The position numbers and the translations under genes are program-made. The notes beneath the pieces are model-generated. The model ran no database searches. It was not told the origin of the DNA and saw only the letters and a list, made by a program, of their open reading frames with translations. A stretch of DNA of 64,000 nucleotides from Pyropia yezoensis (Eukaryota > Rhodophyta > Bangiophyceae > Bangiales > Bangiaceae), in contig CM020619.1 in assembly GCA_009829735.1 (NCBI GenBank), forward strand, positions 12,329,777 through 12,393,776, given 5' to 3'. How positions within the stretch are numbered: position 1 is the stretch's first letter; the number at the start of each line of letters is the position of its first letter. Below are positions 1 to 11,047 of this stretch, piece after piece.

Positions 1-1741
1 GACGAGCATCGTGGCGAGCGGCGACCGGGGGCGGCGGCGGCGGCAACGGGCGCCGCCGCCAAAACGCCGCGGCGATGGCGGGTCCCCCGTCGCCGCAGAG
101 GGGTTGGGCACCAATCAAAAGACACCAAGTCGGGTGGGGGAGAAGGGGGGAGGGGGAAAGCACCACGGCCGGCGCGGCCACCGCCGCCGCGAACGGCGCA
201 CGGCCGCCGTCACGGCGACCGCCGCCGCCGCCGCCGACGCCGCCACCCGCGCCGTGGGTGGCGTAGGTGACGGTGGCTCCCCACGCGCGATCGGAGGTCG
301 CCGCCGCTTCGGGCGGGCAACAGGGGTGGGGACCCTGCCGAGTGACTGGAGGCACCCCGTGTCCATCCCACGCAGTGGACCAGACCCGTTTGAGCTTCAA
401 GGCGGGGTGGGCCTCGAGAGCCCCAGCACAACCAAGGAGATATTCCTGGTAAGCACCGCAGGTGCAGTTCGTACGTTTCGTAAATACAATTGATCCGAGT
501 GATGCGGGACTGGGGGCGACGCAAAGCATTGGCAGTAGCTAGGACTCTAAGAATAGTTTCATATTTGAACAGGTAACTACGTCTGTCCACGTGTTGATCC
601 GCCCTCGGAGCTCTCCTCTCCGCCGTCTTCCGGGCGGTCGTCCTGTCTGCAACGAATGGCACCTGCATGACAACGGTCGGACCACCTTCCGGCTCGGCCG
701 GGATGCTGTCTGGACACGCGACGCGGCACGTCCGTTGCCGCCCTGGCCACTGTAGCTGCATTTGGGGGCCGCCAAGCAATCGGGGTGAGGGAGACCGACC
801 GTGCCAGCTGGCCGCCTCCTCCCGGCCAGGCTGTCCCTTCCCGCTCATGCGGCAACAGACGTCTCCCTCAGGGTGGCGTTGTGCGCCTTTCCCGGCCGGC
901 ATGCCGTTGCTGGGGTAGGGACAAGCAGCGCCTGGGGGACAAGCAATGCCTGGGTTGGGGCCTGCCGTCCCAGAGGCAAGCGGGGGAGGGTGAGGGGGGA
1001 GGGTGAGGGGGGAGGGTGAGCCGCGCCTGCGTGGCAATAGGCTACATGAGTGCACCTGCTGGGCTGCTGTTCGCTGCGTTCTCTGGGCAGCTCTAGTTGC
1101 GTGGCAGGGCATGGAAAGGAGGGAAGGTAGGGGGGGGGGCGGGCGTTGTCCTTGTTGCTCGGCTCGTCGCGCTGAAGTCCCCCTCTGACTGGCCGCCCCG
1201 CTCACAGCTCGGCAGACTGCCGTTAGGCAGGCGCAGGGGTGAGCCCCCGCCCCCCTTGATCGACCTTGTGGGCCCGTTCTGGGGTATGGCCAGGCACGTC
1301 ACTCGCACGAGCTTTGTTTGACCCGCCACACCTGTTGCGTCTGGCCCACCGACAGGCCCGCCGACGAGGTCGGCGTAGTGCGTACGGTCCGCGGGGGTGG
1401 TGGCGGCGGTGGGGGTGGCGGTGGCAGCGGTGGTGGTAGGAGTGGCGGCGGTGACGGGGGTTGGCCGGCGACGGGGGTGGTGGTCGTTGTGGGGGGGGCA
1501 TTGGCGTGCGGGGTGGGGTGGGTCGTCGAGACGGCCAGCCGAACGGACGTGCCTGCTGTTCTTTGGTGTAGCCACCTTGACCATCGTGGCGGGCGAGTAT
1601 TCGGCGAGCGCGTCAAGCGCCTGAGCTTCCCCCCTGTGCGCAGGACGCATTGCCGCCAAGGCACCGTCGCAGCTGCGACACGGCCCGTCGTGCTATTGCC
1701 GAGTTCACCACTAGTTCAACTGCCGGGTTGCCATTTCTATC
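1..1741. other. Left-edge noncoding DNA upstream of the PH-kinase gene
   Basis: I see no supportable gene here. The open frames on both strands are Pro/Arg/Gly/Ala-rich and show no family motif. Around 982-1020 there are about three copies of a 13-base G-rich unit (GGGGGAGGGTGAG type), and at 1395-1460 a GGT/GGC-rich stretch. The last few hundred bases presumably hold the promoter and 5' leader of the kinase gene. Confidence 0.6.
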
Positions 1742-4381
1742 ATGGGTAAGGCGGGCGCAACGCCAGTCTCTCCGCGCTCGCGGTCTGATGACGCGGACGC
1801 TGCCACATCGGCGGCGAAGGCTACCATTGAGCAGCTCGCTGCACCGGTACTGGAGAATGCGCCCGCATTGCGTCACGAGTATGGGGCGACCTTCTCTGGG
1901 TGGCTGTGGAAGCCGGGCAGGAAGGTGGCTTCGGTCAAGCGCAAGCGCTTTTTTCGCCTCGACGGGGCGGTCCTGTCCAAGCACGAGAGCGCGGACCCGC
2001 GGGAGCCGGCCCTGTGGCACATGAACGTGCAGGGCTCGACGCTCAGTACGATTGCCAAGCTCGGATTCCAGCTGGCCGTCCACGACCCGGCGGTGAAGGA
2101 GGCGGCGTCGCCCATCACTCTCTTCGTGCGCACCCCCGCGGAACAGGAGAAGTGGGTCACGGCGCTGTCGGGTGCGATCAACCGCAAGCTCAGCCACTTT
2201 TATAAGGAGCTGAGTCCCATCGGGGAGGGCGGTTTTGCGGTCGTCCGCCGTGGCTATGACCGCCGTACAAACGAGCCAGTGGCGATCAAGACCATCACCA
2301 AGAAGCGGGCACACCTCAAGTTGTATGGGCGGGAGATTGCTATCCTCAAGTGCGTGCAGCATCCGGCTGTGGTGCGGACACTGGACATCTTTGAAACCAA
2401 GGACAAGGTGCACGTTGTGATGGAGTTGTGCGAAGGCGGCATGCTCTACTCTGCCGTCCAGGATGGGGTGGAATTCGAGGAGGCCCATGTGGCCATGTTG
2501 ATGCGCCAGATCTTTGCTGGTGTTGCGTACTTGCATGCCAGCGGCATCTGCCATCGGGACCTCAAGCCTGAGAATGTTTTGTGCGACTCGTCGGTGTCTC
2601 CACGGGTGGTCAAGATCGCTGATTTTGGGCTGTCCAACGTGTTTGGCCCGCAAGACTCGATGATGAGCACCCTCATCGGCACTCCCGAGTTTATCGCCCC
2701 AGAGATTGCGATGCGCCAGGCGTACGGGCCTGCCGTGGACGTATGGGCAACGGGCATGATCATGTACAACGTGGTGGCAGGCAATTTGCCGTTTGAGGAG
2801 GAGGGCGACGCGGTCATTGGGCGACTTCGCCATGAGCTGAAGATTAACTTCCCCGAGGCTGCCTGGCGTCGCTATAGCCCTGCCGCCCGTTCTTTTGTAC
2901 GAGCTACACTTCAGCGGGACCCTGCCAAGCGGCTGACCGCCCAAGCGGCGCTGGTGCACCCATGGCTTGACAACGCGGCGGCAGCAGCGGTTGTGGCGTC
3001 GGCAGCTCCGCCGTCGGAGCCTCCAGCTCCTCTCGCGGCCATCAGCAGCGAGCTTCCGCCAACATCACCCGGCCGGTCGTCTACCAGCCCGCGGCATTCT
3101 ACCTTTTCCGCCGAGAGGGCAACGGGGGGCCGGCCGTCCAAGCTCAAGATCCGCCTCCTGGCCTCCATCCATGCGGTCCGCGTCTACCGCCGGCTGGTGC
3201 TGCTGGGTATGCCAGAAGGCGCTTTGAGGATCCACGAACCCGTAGCACGGGCGCCGCCAAAGCTGGATGTGACGGCCGGCCCTGTTCCGGCCGTTCGAAG
3301 TGTCAGCGTGGACAATGCGAGCCTGGCAGAGGCATTTGCTACTTGGGACTTGGACGCCGTGTCGAACAACCAGGTGGAGATTGATGAGGACTTCGCGCTG
3401 GATATGGAGGACGCTGGCGCCGGCGACAGCGACGACCCAACCTCAGACACGGAAAAGCGGAGTGCCCGCAGCTTCCGCGGCCTGATGGGCGGCGGCGGCG
3501 GGGGCAGCAAGCGGGACGGGTCGACCAGCTTACGAGACCCGTTGTCGAGCCTGTCGCGGAGCAGCAGCAGGGGGCTGCAGCCCAACTCATCCTTTTCCAG
3601 CCTCTTCTCGTCGGTCAAAAGCAAGCTCTACTCCCCGGCCGTGTCGCGGTCGCACTCTCGGAAAGTCCCCTTTCCGGACGAGAGCAATGGTGGCACCGTG
3701 TCGGCGTCGGCGTCACCACGTGGCGGGGCGGCCGCCACTGCCCCCCTCTCACCCCGTGTCGAGTCGCCCACAGGGGCCTCTGCGGCGGCTTCTGGTGGGG
3801 CGGGGGCCTCTCCATCCGGCGATGCGCCCACCCGTGCACGGCCGCTCAACTGGTCTGGACACTCGAGCGCGGGGGTGTCGCGGGTCAGCGACGCGCCCGA
3901 CGCGGAGCGGGTGGCCATTTCACCGCTCAGCAAGTCGATGGTGCGGACGACGGTGCGTTCCAAACTCACCAAGGCGTTTGCAGACTCCCCGTCCCGGCGG
4001 CACGCGTCGGATTCCGCATCTTTGGGCAGTCGGGGTCTTGCCAGCAGTGTCGCAGCGGAGGAGTTGAGCCCGAGCGGCACCCCCTGGGGCGCGCCCCCCA
4101 CCGCTGCGTCGCTCAGAGACGCCCGCCCGGGCGGCTCGTCCGACTTTGACGAGGGCTTCCCGACGGCAGAACACTACCCGCCGAGTGTGGGCGTCGCCCA
4201 CGACGTCGCCTCGCCATCTTCGTCGTTGTCGCCGACGGGCTCGGCCATCTCTCCAGGCTCCTCTGTGGGGGCCCTCGAGGAGCAGATTTCCTCCCTGCCG
4301 GCGCGCATCTTTCGGCAGCTCCACCTTAACGAGCATCCCACGGTGGGGCGGTCGACGTCGGCCCACTGGCAGGATGCGCTG

Positions 4382-4423
<42 letters not shown>

Positions 4424-4684
4424 GTCGGCAGTAGCGGTGGCGGCGGCGGTGGCAGCAGCGGGCGCCTTGTCTTTCCGCCACAGCCCACCGACGAGGTGGT
4501 GGCCACCTCACCCATATCGCTCGGCGCCAGCACGGGCTCCCTGTCGACCGAGGGCGGCAGCCGCGCGGCCGCGTTTGGCCTCGCCCCCGCGCGGGACCGC
4601 GGCAAGTCCACCGCCCGGTCGTTTCGGCTGCCGTCACGGATCCGGGGCAAGCCGGCCAAGCCGCTTAAGGCGCGCGACGAGTGA
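1742..4684 (+). CDS. PH-domain serine/threonine protein kinase (CaMK-like)
   Basis: An intronless 980-residue protein kinase. A pleckstrin-homology domain at about 46-148 (GWLWKPG start, closing EKWVTAL helix) suggests phosphoinositide or protein binding at membranes. The kinase domain runs about 154-408 and is complete: glycine loop GEGGFAVV 161-168, lysine 183 (VAIK), catalytic HRDLKPEN 271-278, DFG 294-296, GTPEFIAPE 313-321 and DVW about 333-335. The loop and APE region look CaMK-like rather than AGC-like, although a PH-kinase pairing is better known from Akt. Residues 465-497 are basic and hydrophobic and could be a docking or calmodulin-type segment; this is speculation. The remaining 480 residues are Ser/Ala/Gly-rich, presumably disordered, with a long Gly run coded at 4382-4455. 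The start at 1742 is the first ATG of the frame and lies just before the folded domains. Confidence 0.88.
4382..4460 (+). repeat. GGC/GGT trinucleotide repeat inside the kinase gene
   Basis: A (GGC)n tract with GGT interruptions encodes polyglycine in the C-terminal tail of the PH-kinase. Such a tract can vary in length between strains without breaking the frame. Confidence 0.85.
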
Positions 4685-6125
4685 GGGCGGCGGCGGGCAG
4701 GTGGGCGGGTATGTTGCGAGGAGGGGTGCAGGGGGGGGAGAGGGGGGGGGGTTGAAGAGGACGGGTGGCGGTGTGCTCCAGTGGGAGTCGAGCGGATGCC
4801 CCCCGCCGTGGGTGCGCACGTTGCCGCCCCGCGCCGTCCTTGGCTCTGCCCGTCCGTTGGGGGGGCGCTGCCAAGGGGAGCGCGCCCGCGCGCTGGCCCG
4901 TCAACAACTCACTATTCTTGTCGTTACCTGTGTGCCCACGCGCGGCGTGCCGCGTGAGAACCTGCCCGCAACAGGCGACAAGGGACTCACAACAATGGCC
5001 GCGACCCGCAGGCGCGAGTGTCTCTCACCAGCGCGGCACCGCCCCGCACCCCAAAATGGAGGAGTGGCCGTTCCCGCTCGCTTCCCACTTCTACACATGC
5101 GGCACACCTCCTGGGGCTACCCGACTTCCGCGGTCGCCAGCACCCTCTTTACCCTCAGATCACCTGTCTCTTGACCTTTCGGGCCCGTCTCGAGGCGGCG
5201 CAGATGCAGAGTGACAGTGGGGGAGTCCGTCACGGCGCCGTGACGAACCTGATAGAGGGCGAGGAGCATTCGCAGCGCCCTTCCGTGTGCCTCCCCCCCC
5301 ACATGGACGTGGTGGCATGGACACAAGTCAAGGGATGGTCACGGCACTTGCGCCTTCTCCTGCACTTTGGGGAGGGTGGCCGGCCCTCTGCGCCACCGCG
5401 GGGCGGGTTCGCCTCATCGAATGCACAGACACATGCAGGACCGTCTCCACTCCCACCGTCCGGCGTGCAGAAGAGCGCCCTACTTGCCGAGGCGTGGCAA
5501 CGTTTCGCGCACAAAAGTGGGGGCCCAACCAGAAATCTTCGCCAGCACGGCAGCACCTATCTGTGTACTGGCAAGAGTCAGGGGGGTTGCAAGGCGAGAC
5601 CGGTCTGCAGCTGACTGGCCGCCAGACGAAGTTTGGGAATAAGGCTCCTTCACAAGCGCTGGTTCTCTCGCTCTGGCCGCCAGAGCTTCTTCCGTCTAGA
5701 GACGCCAAGCTTTGCTTTCTCCGTCTGACCACGAAGGAAGCTCGGGCTGACCAAGTCTTCGCTGTTTTTACCCCGCGCTCCCCCGCTGCCCGTCGGACGC
5801 TTCCCCCTTCTCGCCGCTACCCCCGCGGGCGCGTTGCTCTCCCGCCGCCACCACCCAGCCGCTGCTCTCGCACCCTCCCCTCTGCGCACAAGCGCGCGGA
5901 CACCGAGCCTGCTGCCTTCCTCCCCTTCGACGCCCTTTGGCTTCCCCTCCCCGTCTGTCGTCCTCTGCGGACACCCCCTACCCCGTAGCTGTCGCCCTGC
6001 CTGTGCCCCTTGGTGCCGTGCGTGGCGCTGTGGCAAGGCAATCCTTACCTGTCTTGCGTCTGTGGGAGGCCGGGCTGCCCCGCCTGCTGACCATCGTGGC
6101 GGCCGCCTCCCCTCTTTTCGCCAGC
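4685..6125. other. Intergenic region between kinase and ankyrin-MYND genes
   Basis: About 1.4 kb that should hold the kinase 3' end and the promoter of the next gene. A pyrimidine-rich stretch at about 5770-5990 lies before the next start. No conserved protein or RNA was recognised. Confidence 0.55.
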
Positions 6126-7559
6126 ATGGATGCCCTGATGCAGCGCGCCGCCGATGAGGCGACGGCAGCGGGGATGGCGGAGTCTCTCGCCCACATGGAG
6201 CGGGGCGTCCACAACATGTCGCGGGCGGCCAAGAGGGCGGTCGTCACCGCCATCCGCGCCGGCGAGAGCGACCCGTATGGGGACGGCGACCAGTCGTGTC
6301 TGGCCACCCTGCCCGGCATGGCGGGGGTACATCAGACGCAGGGGCTGCGGGACGCGTGGTCCACCGGCCTGGACCTAATGGAGACGGCCGAGCGGGAGCC
6401 CTTCCACTTTGCCTGCCTGGTCGGCGACGCGGCCGCCGTTGGCGCCACCATCGCCGCGGCGCGGCGTATCGACGACAGGGGCGAGGCGGTCAAGCGGCTC
6501 CTCGAGCGGCGGGTGTCCTTGATGCGGCTGCCGGCGCTCGGGTTTGTGGTCTATGGCGCGCGCCTGACGCCCGTGCCGGGTTCCCCCGCCCCGCCCGGCC
6601 AGCATGCCGCCGTGCTGCGGCTGCTCCTCGATGCGGGAGCCGCCGCGGACGCTCGGGACATTGCGGGCTACAACGCGGTTGCGTCCGCCACGGGCGTTGG
6701 CGCGTGTGCGGCCACCCTGGCAATGGTGCCACCGCTGGTGGCGGCGGGGGGGGACCCGTGTGCGGTCAACCGCTTTGGGGAGCCCATCCTGATGATGCCC
6801 ATCCAAACGGGCAACGTGGAGGCCTTCAAGGTCCTCTTGCGCGCTGGCGCGGCCGCCTCCCTAAACACCCACCCGCCGGCTGACCCGTCCCAGACGCCCG
6901 CGCGGATGCTGCTCAACGTGCCGTCCATGGTGCGGGCGTTGACAGCGTACCGGCGCACCGCCGACAAGGGCGCCCGCTTGTGTGCCGTGTGCGGCGCGTC
7001 TGCGCGGCAGCAGTGCCAAAAGTGCCGCACCACGTACTACTGCGGCCGCGACTGCCAGGTTGCTGACTGGAAGCGCCCCGGCCCCGACGCGCACAAGCGC
7101 ACCTGTGGCTCCGCGGCTGGGGCGGTGGACGTGGACGTGAAGACCATGACCGCCGCGACGAGTGAGGTGCTCACCTCCATCAGTCGAGCCACGGGCAAGG
7201 TATCCAGCGCGCCCCTGACGCCCCAGGCGGGGACGTTCAAGGTCAAACTGCAGGTGCCGCTGACGCACCTGTCCTCCGCGCTCGCACCACGTGACGTTCC
7301 GTCGGTCAAGGTGCAGGACAAGGACGGGCGGCTCCTGGTCATCCGGCCGGATGGGCCCGGCGCGGCTGCGTGCGCCACCCTCGACGCGCTGGTGCGGTCC
7401 CAGGGCGTGGCGGGCGCAAAAATCTACTTGGCAGCCCGCTGGCTGCCGCCAGCGGGTCGGGTCGAGGGCGGTACCGGCGGCGACGGCACGGCGGCGACGC
7501 CCACCGTTTTGCGGCTGGATACGTCCAAGCCGCTGGCGCCCCCGTCCCCCATTTGGTGA
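6126..7559 (+). CDS. Ankyrin-repeat protein with MYND zinc finger
   Basis: A 477-residue protein, intronless. The ATG at 6126 (MDALMQRAADEA) is preferred; the same frame is open to an ATG at 5937, which would add 63 residues lacking any motif. Ankyrin-like segments lie at about 90-110 (PFHFACLVGDAAAV), 160-215 (LLLDAGAAADARDIAGYNAV and the following repeat) and 215-245 (GNVEAFKVLLRAGA). A MYND finger at about 284-325 (CAVCG, CQKC, YYCGRDCQ, WKR, HKRTC) retains the full Cys/His set and should bind proline-rich partner peptides. The C-terminal 100 residues contain a compact region (VRSQGVAGAKIYLAARW) that resembles the tail of algal ankyrin-MYND proteins I remember; this is family memory, not a search. 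A role as a protein-interaction adaptor is likely. No enzymatic domain is present. Confidence 0.85.
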   Translation: MDALMQRAADEATAAGMAESLAHMERGVHNMSRAAKRAVVTAIRAGESDPYGDGDQSCLATLPGMAGVHQTQGLRDAWSTGLDLMETAEREPFHFACLVGDAAAVGATIAAARRIDDRGEAVKRLLERRVSLMRLPALGFVVYGARLTPVPGSPAPPGQHAAVLRLLLDAGAAADARDIAGYNAVASATGVGACAATLAMVPPLVAAGGDPCAVNRFGEPILMMPIQTGNVEAFKVLLRAGAAASLNTHPPADPSQTPARMLLNVPSMVRALTAYRRTADKGARLCAVCGASARQQCQKCRTTYYCGRDCQVADWKRPGPDAHKRTCGSAAGAVDVDVKTMTAATSEVLTSISRATGKVSSAPLTPQAGTFKVKLQVPLTHLSSALAPRDVPSVKVQDKDGRLLVIRPDGPGAAACATLDALVRSQGVAGAKIYLAARWLPPAGRVEGGTGGDGTAATPTVLRLDTSKPLAPPSPIW

Positions 7560-8176
7560 CGCGTCCCACGCGGTGCGGCGAGGGTGGAGTGCGCTTGTGG
7601 CCCATTCCGTTGGCAAGTGACTCGGGGAGGAACGAGGAGTACTCTCTCCCCAACTCAGAGGCCGTTTTGTGTCGGGAGGGTGGCACCACTCACGCGGTGC
7701 ATCGAGGATGGCGTGCGCCCGTAGGCCCCAACGGCCACTGGCTCGGGGAGGAGCCATGAGCACTCCTCTCCACTCGGCCGTCAGTCTGTGGGCGCCTGCG
7801 AGCGCCGGATGTGCTGCAGGGCAGCTGCTACTGAGTTCATCTTCCTGTGGGTGCCTGTGGGCGCATGATGCGCAGCTGGTGCTCTCTGTCTCACAAAGAA
7901 CGTAGTGCGTGCAGTTGATCGTAAAAGTAGCTCCCACAGTACTATTCGGGACGGCTAGCAGGGGACCATTCCTCTCTGCGTGGTTCTGCAGTACGCGTGC
8001 CTTCCCTATTCAACAGTTTAGTGTGTACAGTACACACATGTCCAATACTGTACATATGGGGGGCGCCGCCGTGTGCCCATCCACCCCTCTTGCGGGAGAG
8101 GCCACCCTGCCCCCCCCTCCCCCCCTCTGACCTCAGGCATCCCGACTGGTGCAGTCCCCACCACCCCCTCCCATCA
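7560..8176. other. Convergent intergenic region with duplicated hairpin-like segment and TACAGTA palindrome
   Basis: This gap separates two converging genes. It holds an imperfect 40-45-base duplication (7621-7665 and 7742-7781; both begin CTCGGGGAGGA and end GGCCGT) and an AT-rich segment at about 8028-8058 with TGTACAGTACAC facing a TACTGTACATA. The latter is a candidate shared 3'-end signal for both genes. Confidence 0.5.
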
Positions 8177-8908
8177 TCACCCCCGTTTGGGCACGTTGGC
8201 ATGCTCAAACGGGCAGTGCCGGCACGCATTCCCACAGCACGGGCGGCGGCCCAAAAACGACGCCGTCCACACGCTGTACCCCGTCGGCACGTCCACGTAC
8301 TGGTTGCACCCGCGAAGGACGGCGGAGGCGTGGAGGGTGGCGGCCGTTGCCGCGTCACGGGCGGCGGTGGGGGGGCGGCCCGCCAGGTCCTCCAGCTCCC
8401 GCACCGCCGCCACGTCGTCGGCGGTGGGGCGGGCGAGCAGCTCTGCGAGCGTGAGGGGGGGCGGGCGGCGGCGGCGGCGGCGGCGGCTGCGGCTGCGGCC
8501 GCCGCTGTGGCCGTCGCTCCCCGCCGCCGACTCGGAGGAGGACGACGACCAGTCAGACGCCGACGCCGTCAAAGAGCCATCGTCCACCCCCGTGGGTGGC
8601 CCGTCAGACAGCGCCACGCCGTCCCCGTCGCTGTCCCCACCACGGAGGCTGCCCGTCGTCGTGGGCGGGGGCTCCACCGCGGCTGCCGCCACCGGCACCC
8701 GCCCCATCGACGCGGCTATGCCCCCGACCACCGCCCCACGCTCCTCCCCCCCGTCGGCGCCCCCGCACCGCGCCGCCGCCGTCGCCACGGGGGGGGCGGG
8801 CGCGCCGGGCGGTCCGCCCGCCGGCGGCGCCACCGCCACCGCCGCCACCGCCGCCGCCGGCACCACCGCCACCGCCGCGTCGCCGGCGGGGCGGGGCGCC
8901 GCGACCAT
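8177..8908 (-). CDS. DUF5522-type Cys-rich protein
   Basis: A 243-residue protein read from the ATG at 8908. The frame stays open upstream to 9355, but that part is proline-rich and looks noncoding. The last 50 residues carry the conserved signature of the small DUF5522 family: a GCNQYVDVPTGY start, then PCCGNACRHCPF. The Cys/His cluster suggests metal or iron-sulfur binding, but no function is established for the family. The N-terminal 150 residues are Ala/Pro/Asp/Ser-rich, followed by an Arg run, so the protein is far longer than bacterial members, which are mostly the motif alone. It converges on the ankyrin-MYND gene. Family assignment is from the motif; the true start is uncertain. Confidence 0.7.
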   Translation of the reverse strand: MVAAPRPAGDAAVAVVPAAAVAAVAVAPPAGGPPGAPAPPVATAAARCGGADGGEERGAVVGGIAASMGRVPVAAAAVEPPPTTTGSLRGGDSDGDGVALSDGPPTGVDDGSLTASASDWSSSSSESAAGSDGHSGGRSRSRRRRRRRPPPLTLAELLARPTADDVAAVRELEDLAGRPPTAARDAATAATLHASAVLRGCNQYVDVPTGYSVWTASFLGRRPCCGNACRHCPFEHANVPKRG

Positions 8909-11047
8909 GGCCGGCCGCCCACCCGTGAACCGGCCGGATGGTGGGGTGGGGTGGGGTGGGGTAGGGGGAAGGGGTGGCTGTGTCGGCACTGGCAGCGGCG
9001 GGCCCGCGGGTGGGCGGTGGCGGGGTGGGGAGGGCGGGTGGAGGGGGCGCGGGTGGGGGGGGGGATGAGGAGGGGGGGGGGCGGCGAGATGGGGGGGCGG
9101 TGGGGGAGTTGACGGTGACCTAGGGTACATACAATGGGGGGGAGGGGGGCACGTGCGGGGTGAGCGGGGAGGTGGGGAGGGTTGGGGGGTGGTGGGAGGG
9201 CTGAGGAGTGGGGGGAGGGGGAGGTTGGGGCGGGTGCAGGCAATGGCTACGCTGCCACGCCACCGCCGCGGTGTCAGGGGGTACCACCTCGGTCGGGCAG
9301 CGGGCGGCGGCGGCGGCGGCAGCAGCTGCCTCCACCGCGCCCCGACCGCCCGCACTGGCAGCAGCCCGCCGGCCAGGCTGGCGGTTGCCGCGGTGGCTCG
9401 TCGCCTTTGACGAGACAGACGCCCTTTTCTTTGCGGAGGGGAGGAGGCGGAGGGGGGAACGGCGCCGGCGGCCGACGAGCGGTTTTGGTACCCCGCCCGG
9501 ATCCCGCTTGGGTGGGCGGATCACGCCCCCGGCTGACCAAATTCCATCCGTCATCGTCCGCCCTCTTTCCGTCGTCATCCCGCGCCTCCCCCGCGCGCCA
9601 CGCATCGCCCTTGCCCGCCCGGGTCGAATTCCAGCCGCCCCCACCCACCCCCGCTCCCCCTCCCCAGCCCTCTGCCGCCTCCTCCTTCTGTCCCCCCGGG
9701 CAGCACCACCAGACAGAGGGGGCCGCGCGCACGCGGCCCCTCTCACTACCTCCTACTTCTGCAGTTGACGCTGGGCGGCGGCGGCGGCGGCGGCGGCGGC
9801 GGCCGCCACCACTGCAGTACTGGGGCCTCGACGGAGACTTCTGCCGCCACCGCGGGAGGGCGGCCGCCGGCCCAGCTAGCTGGCAGCTGCCAGCAGCAGC
9901 GGCAGCGGGGGTGGGTGTGCCCTCACAGGCGGTCCGACGACCCCTGCCGATCTGTCCCTGCCCCTCCCCGCCTCCCCCCCCCTTCTCTCTACAGGTGGTC
10001 CTGCGTTGCCGCGCGCTGGCCCCATCGGCCTACCGCTGTTCACCCCCGTCGCCGTGCACCCAAATTCCACCGCCCGCACCCCCCACCCGCCGCCGACCGC
10101 CACGGCAACAGCCCCGCTACGCCGCCACGCTCCCGCCCGCCGTCGTCTGTGTCCGCCGCTGCTTCTGCTGCGGCTGTGGTCGATGCTGCCGCTGCGGCTG
10201 TTGCCGCCGCCGTCGCTGCCAAAATTGTGGCCTCATGGCTTGAGGAGAAGATGCCGAGGGGGGGGCGGGGCGCCGGGAGCTTCAAAGGCACGCTTCCCAT
10301 CCCGGGCGGTCCTCTTGGTAGAGGGGCACGGGGGACAGGGGTGGGGGTCCCCCCGGTGGGGGGCTCGCCTCCCAGCCAGATGGAATCTACTGGCCGCCCT
10401 CCCGCCATCCCCTCCCCCTTCCCCCCTCCCCTGCCGTCGCGCGGTGGGCCCTCGGTGGCGTCCCCCGCACGTGCGTGGCGGTCCCGGCTGGCGGCAGCCG
10501 CTGTGTCGGGCTGCCACGCCGCGACGCCGGCGGGCGTGGTTACTACTTGTACCGCCGAAGGGGGAGGCCAGGCGTTGTGGGCGGGGCGGGGCGGGGCGTG
10601 GCGCGCCGTGCGGACTGCGTCGGGCGCCTGGACAAGGAGGCAGACGCGTCGGGGGGGTGGGTCCGGGAGCCCCTTGCGACGGCGTTGCTTGGCCCTGAAC
10701 TGCCAGCCGCTGCGGGGGTTGCCCGTCGCCGGCAGCGGGGGGGTAGGGGTGCGCCACTTGCTGGGGTTGGGGGTGTAGGGGCTCGCCGTCGTGGTCGCGG
10801 CGGCGGCCACGGTGGCAGCAGTTTCCTCACACCAAGCTCCCCGTGGACGTTCTCCTCGGGCGGCTGTGTCACCCTCCTCCCTCCCCGGTCCTTCCAGTCT
10901 TATCATCCCCTCCTGCTTGCTTGGGGACATCTTGTTCCTTGCCCCACTTTCCATCCTCTTCCCATCTTCTTGGCGGCGGGTGCCTCGCTGCACCCCCCCG
11001 CCCCTCCCTCCACCCCCCCTCCCTTGACCGTTCCCGCAGACGGTGCG
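8909..11047. other. Divergent intergenic region, G/C-skewed low complexity
   Basis: About 2.1 kb between the DUF5522 start and the alanine-rich protein start. It contains long GGGGTGGGG tracts (8935-9230) and CCG/GGC repeats. Frames are open for hundreds of codons but show only low-complexity composition. Acceptor-like CTACAG at 9990-9995 and CCGCAG just before 11047 hint at a 5'-leader intron. No gene can be supported. Confidence 0.5.

Noticed and set aside
1613-2959. A 448-codon minus-strand frame opposite the kinase
   Set aside because: It is a shadow of the kinase coding sequence; its protein has no family motif and is created by GC-rich codon positions.
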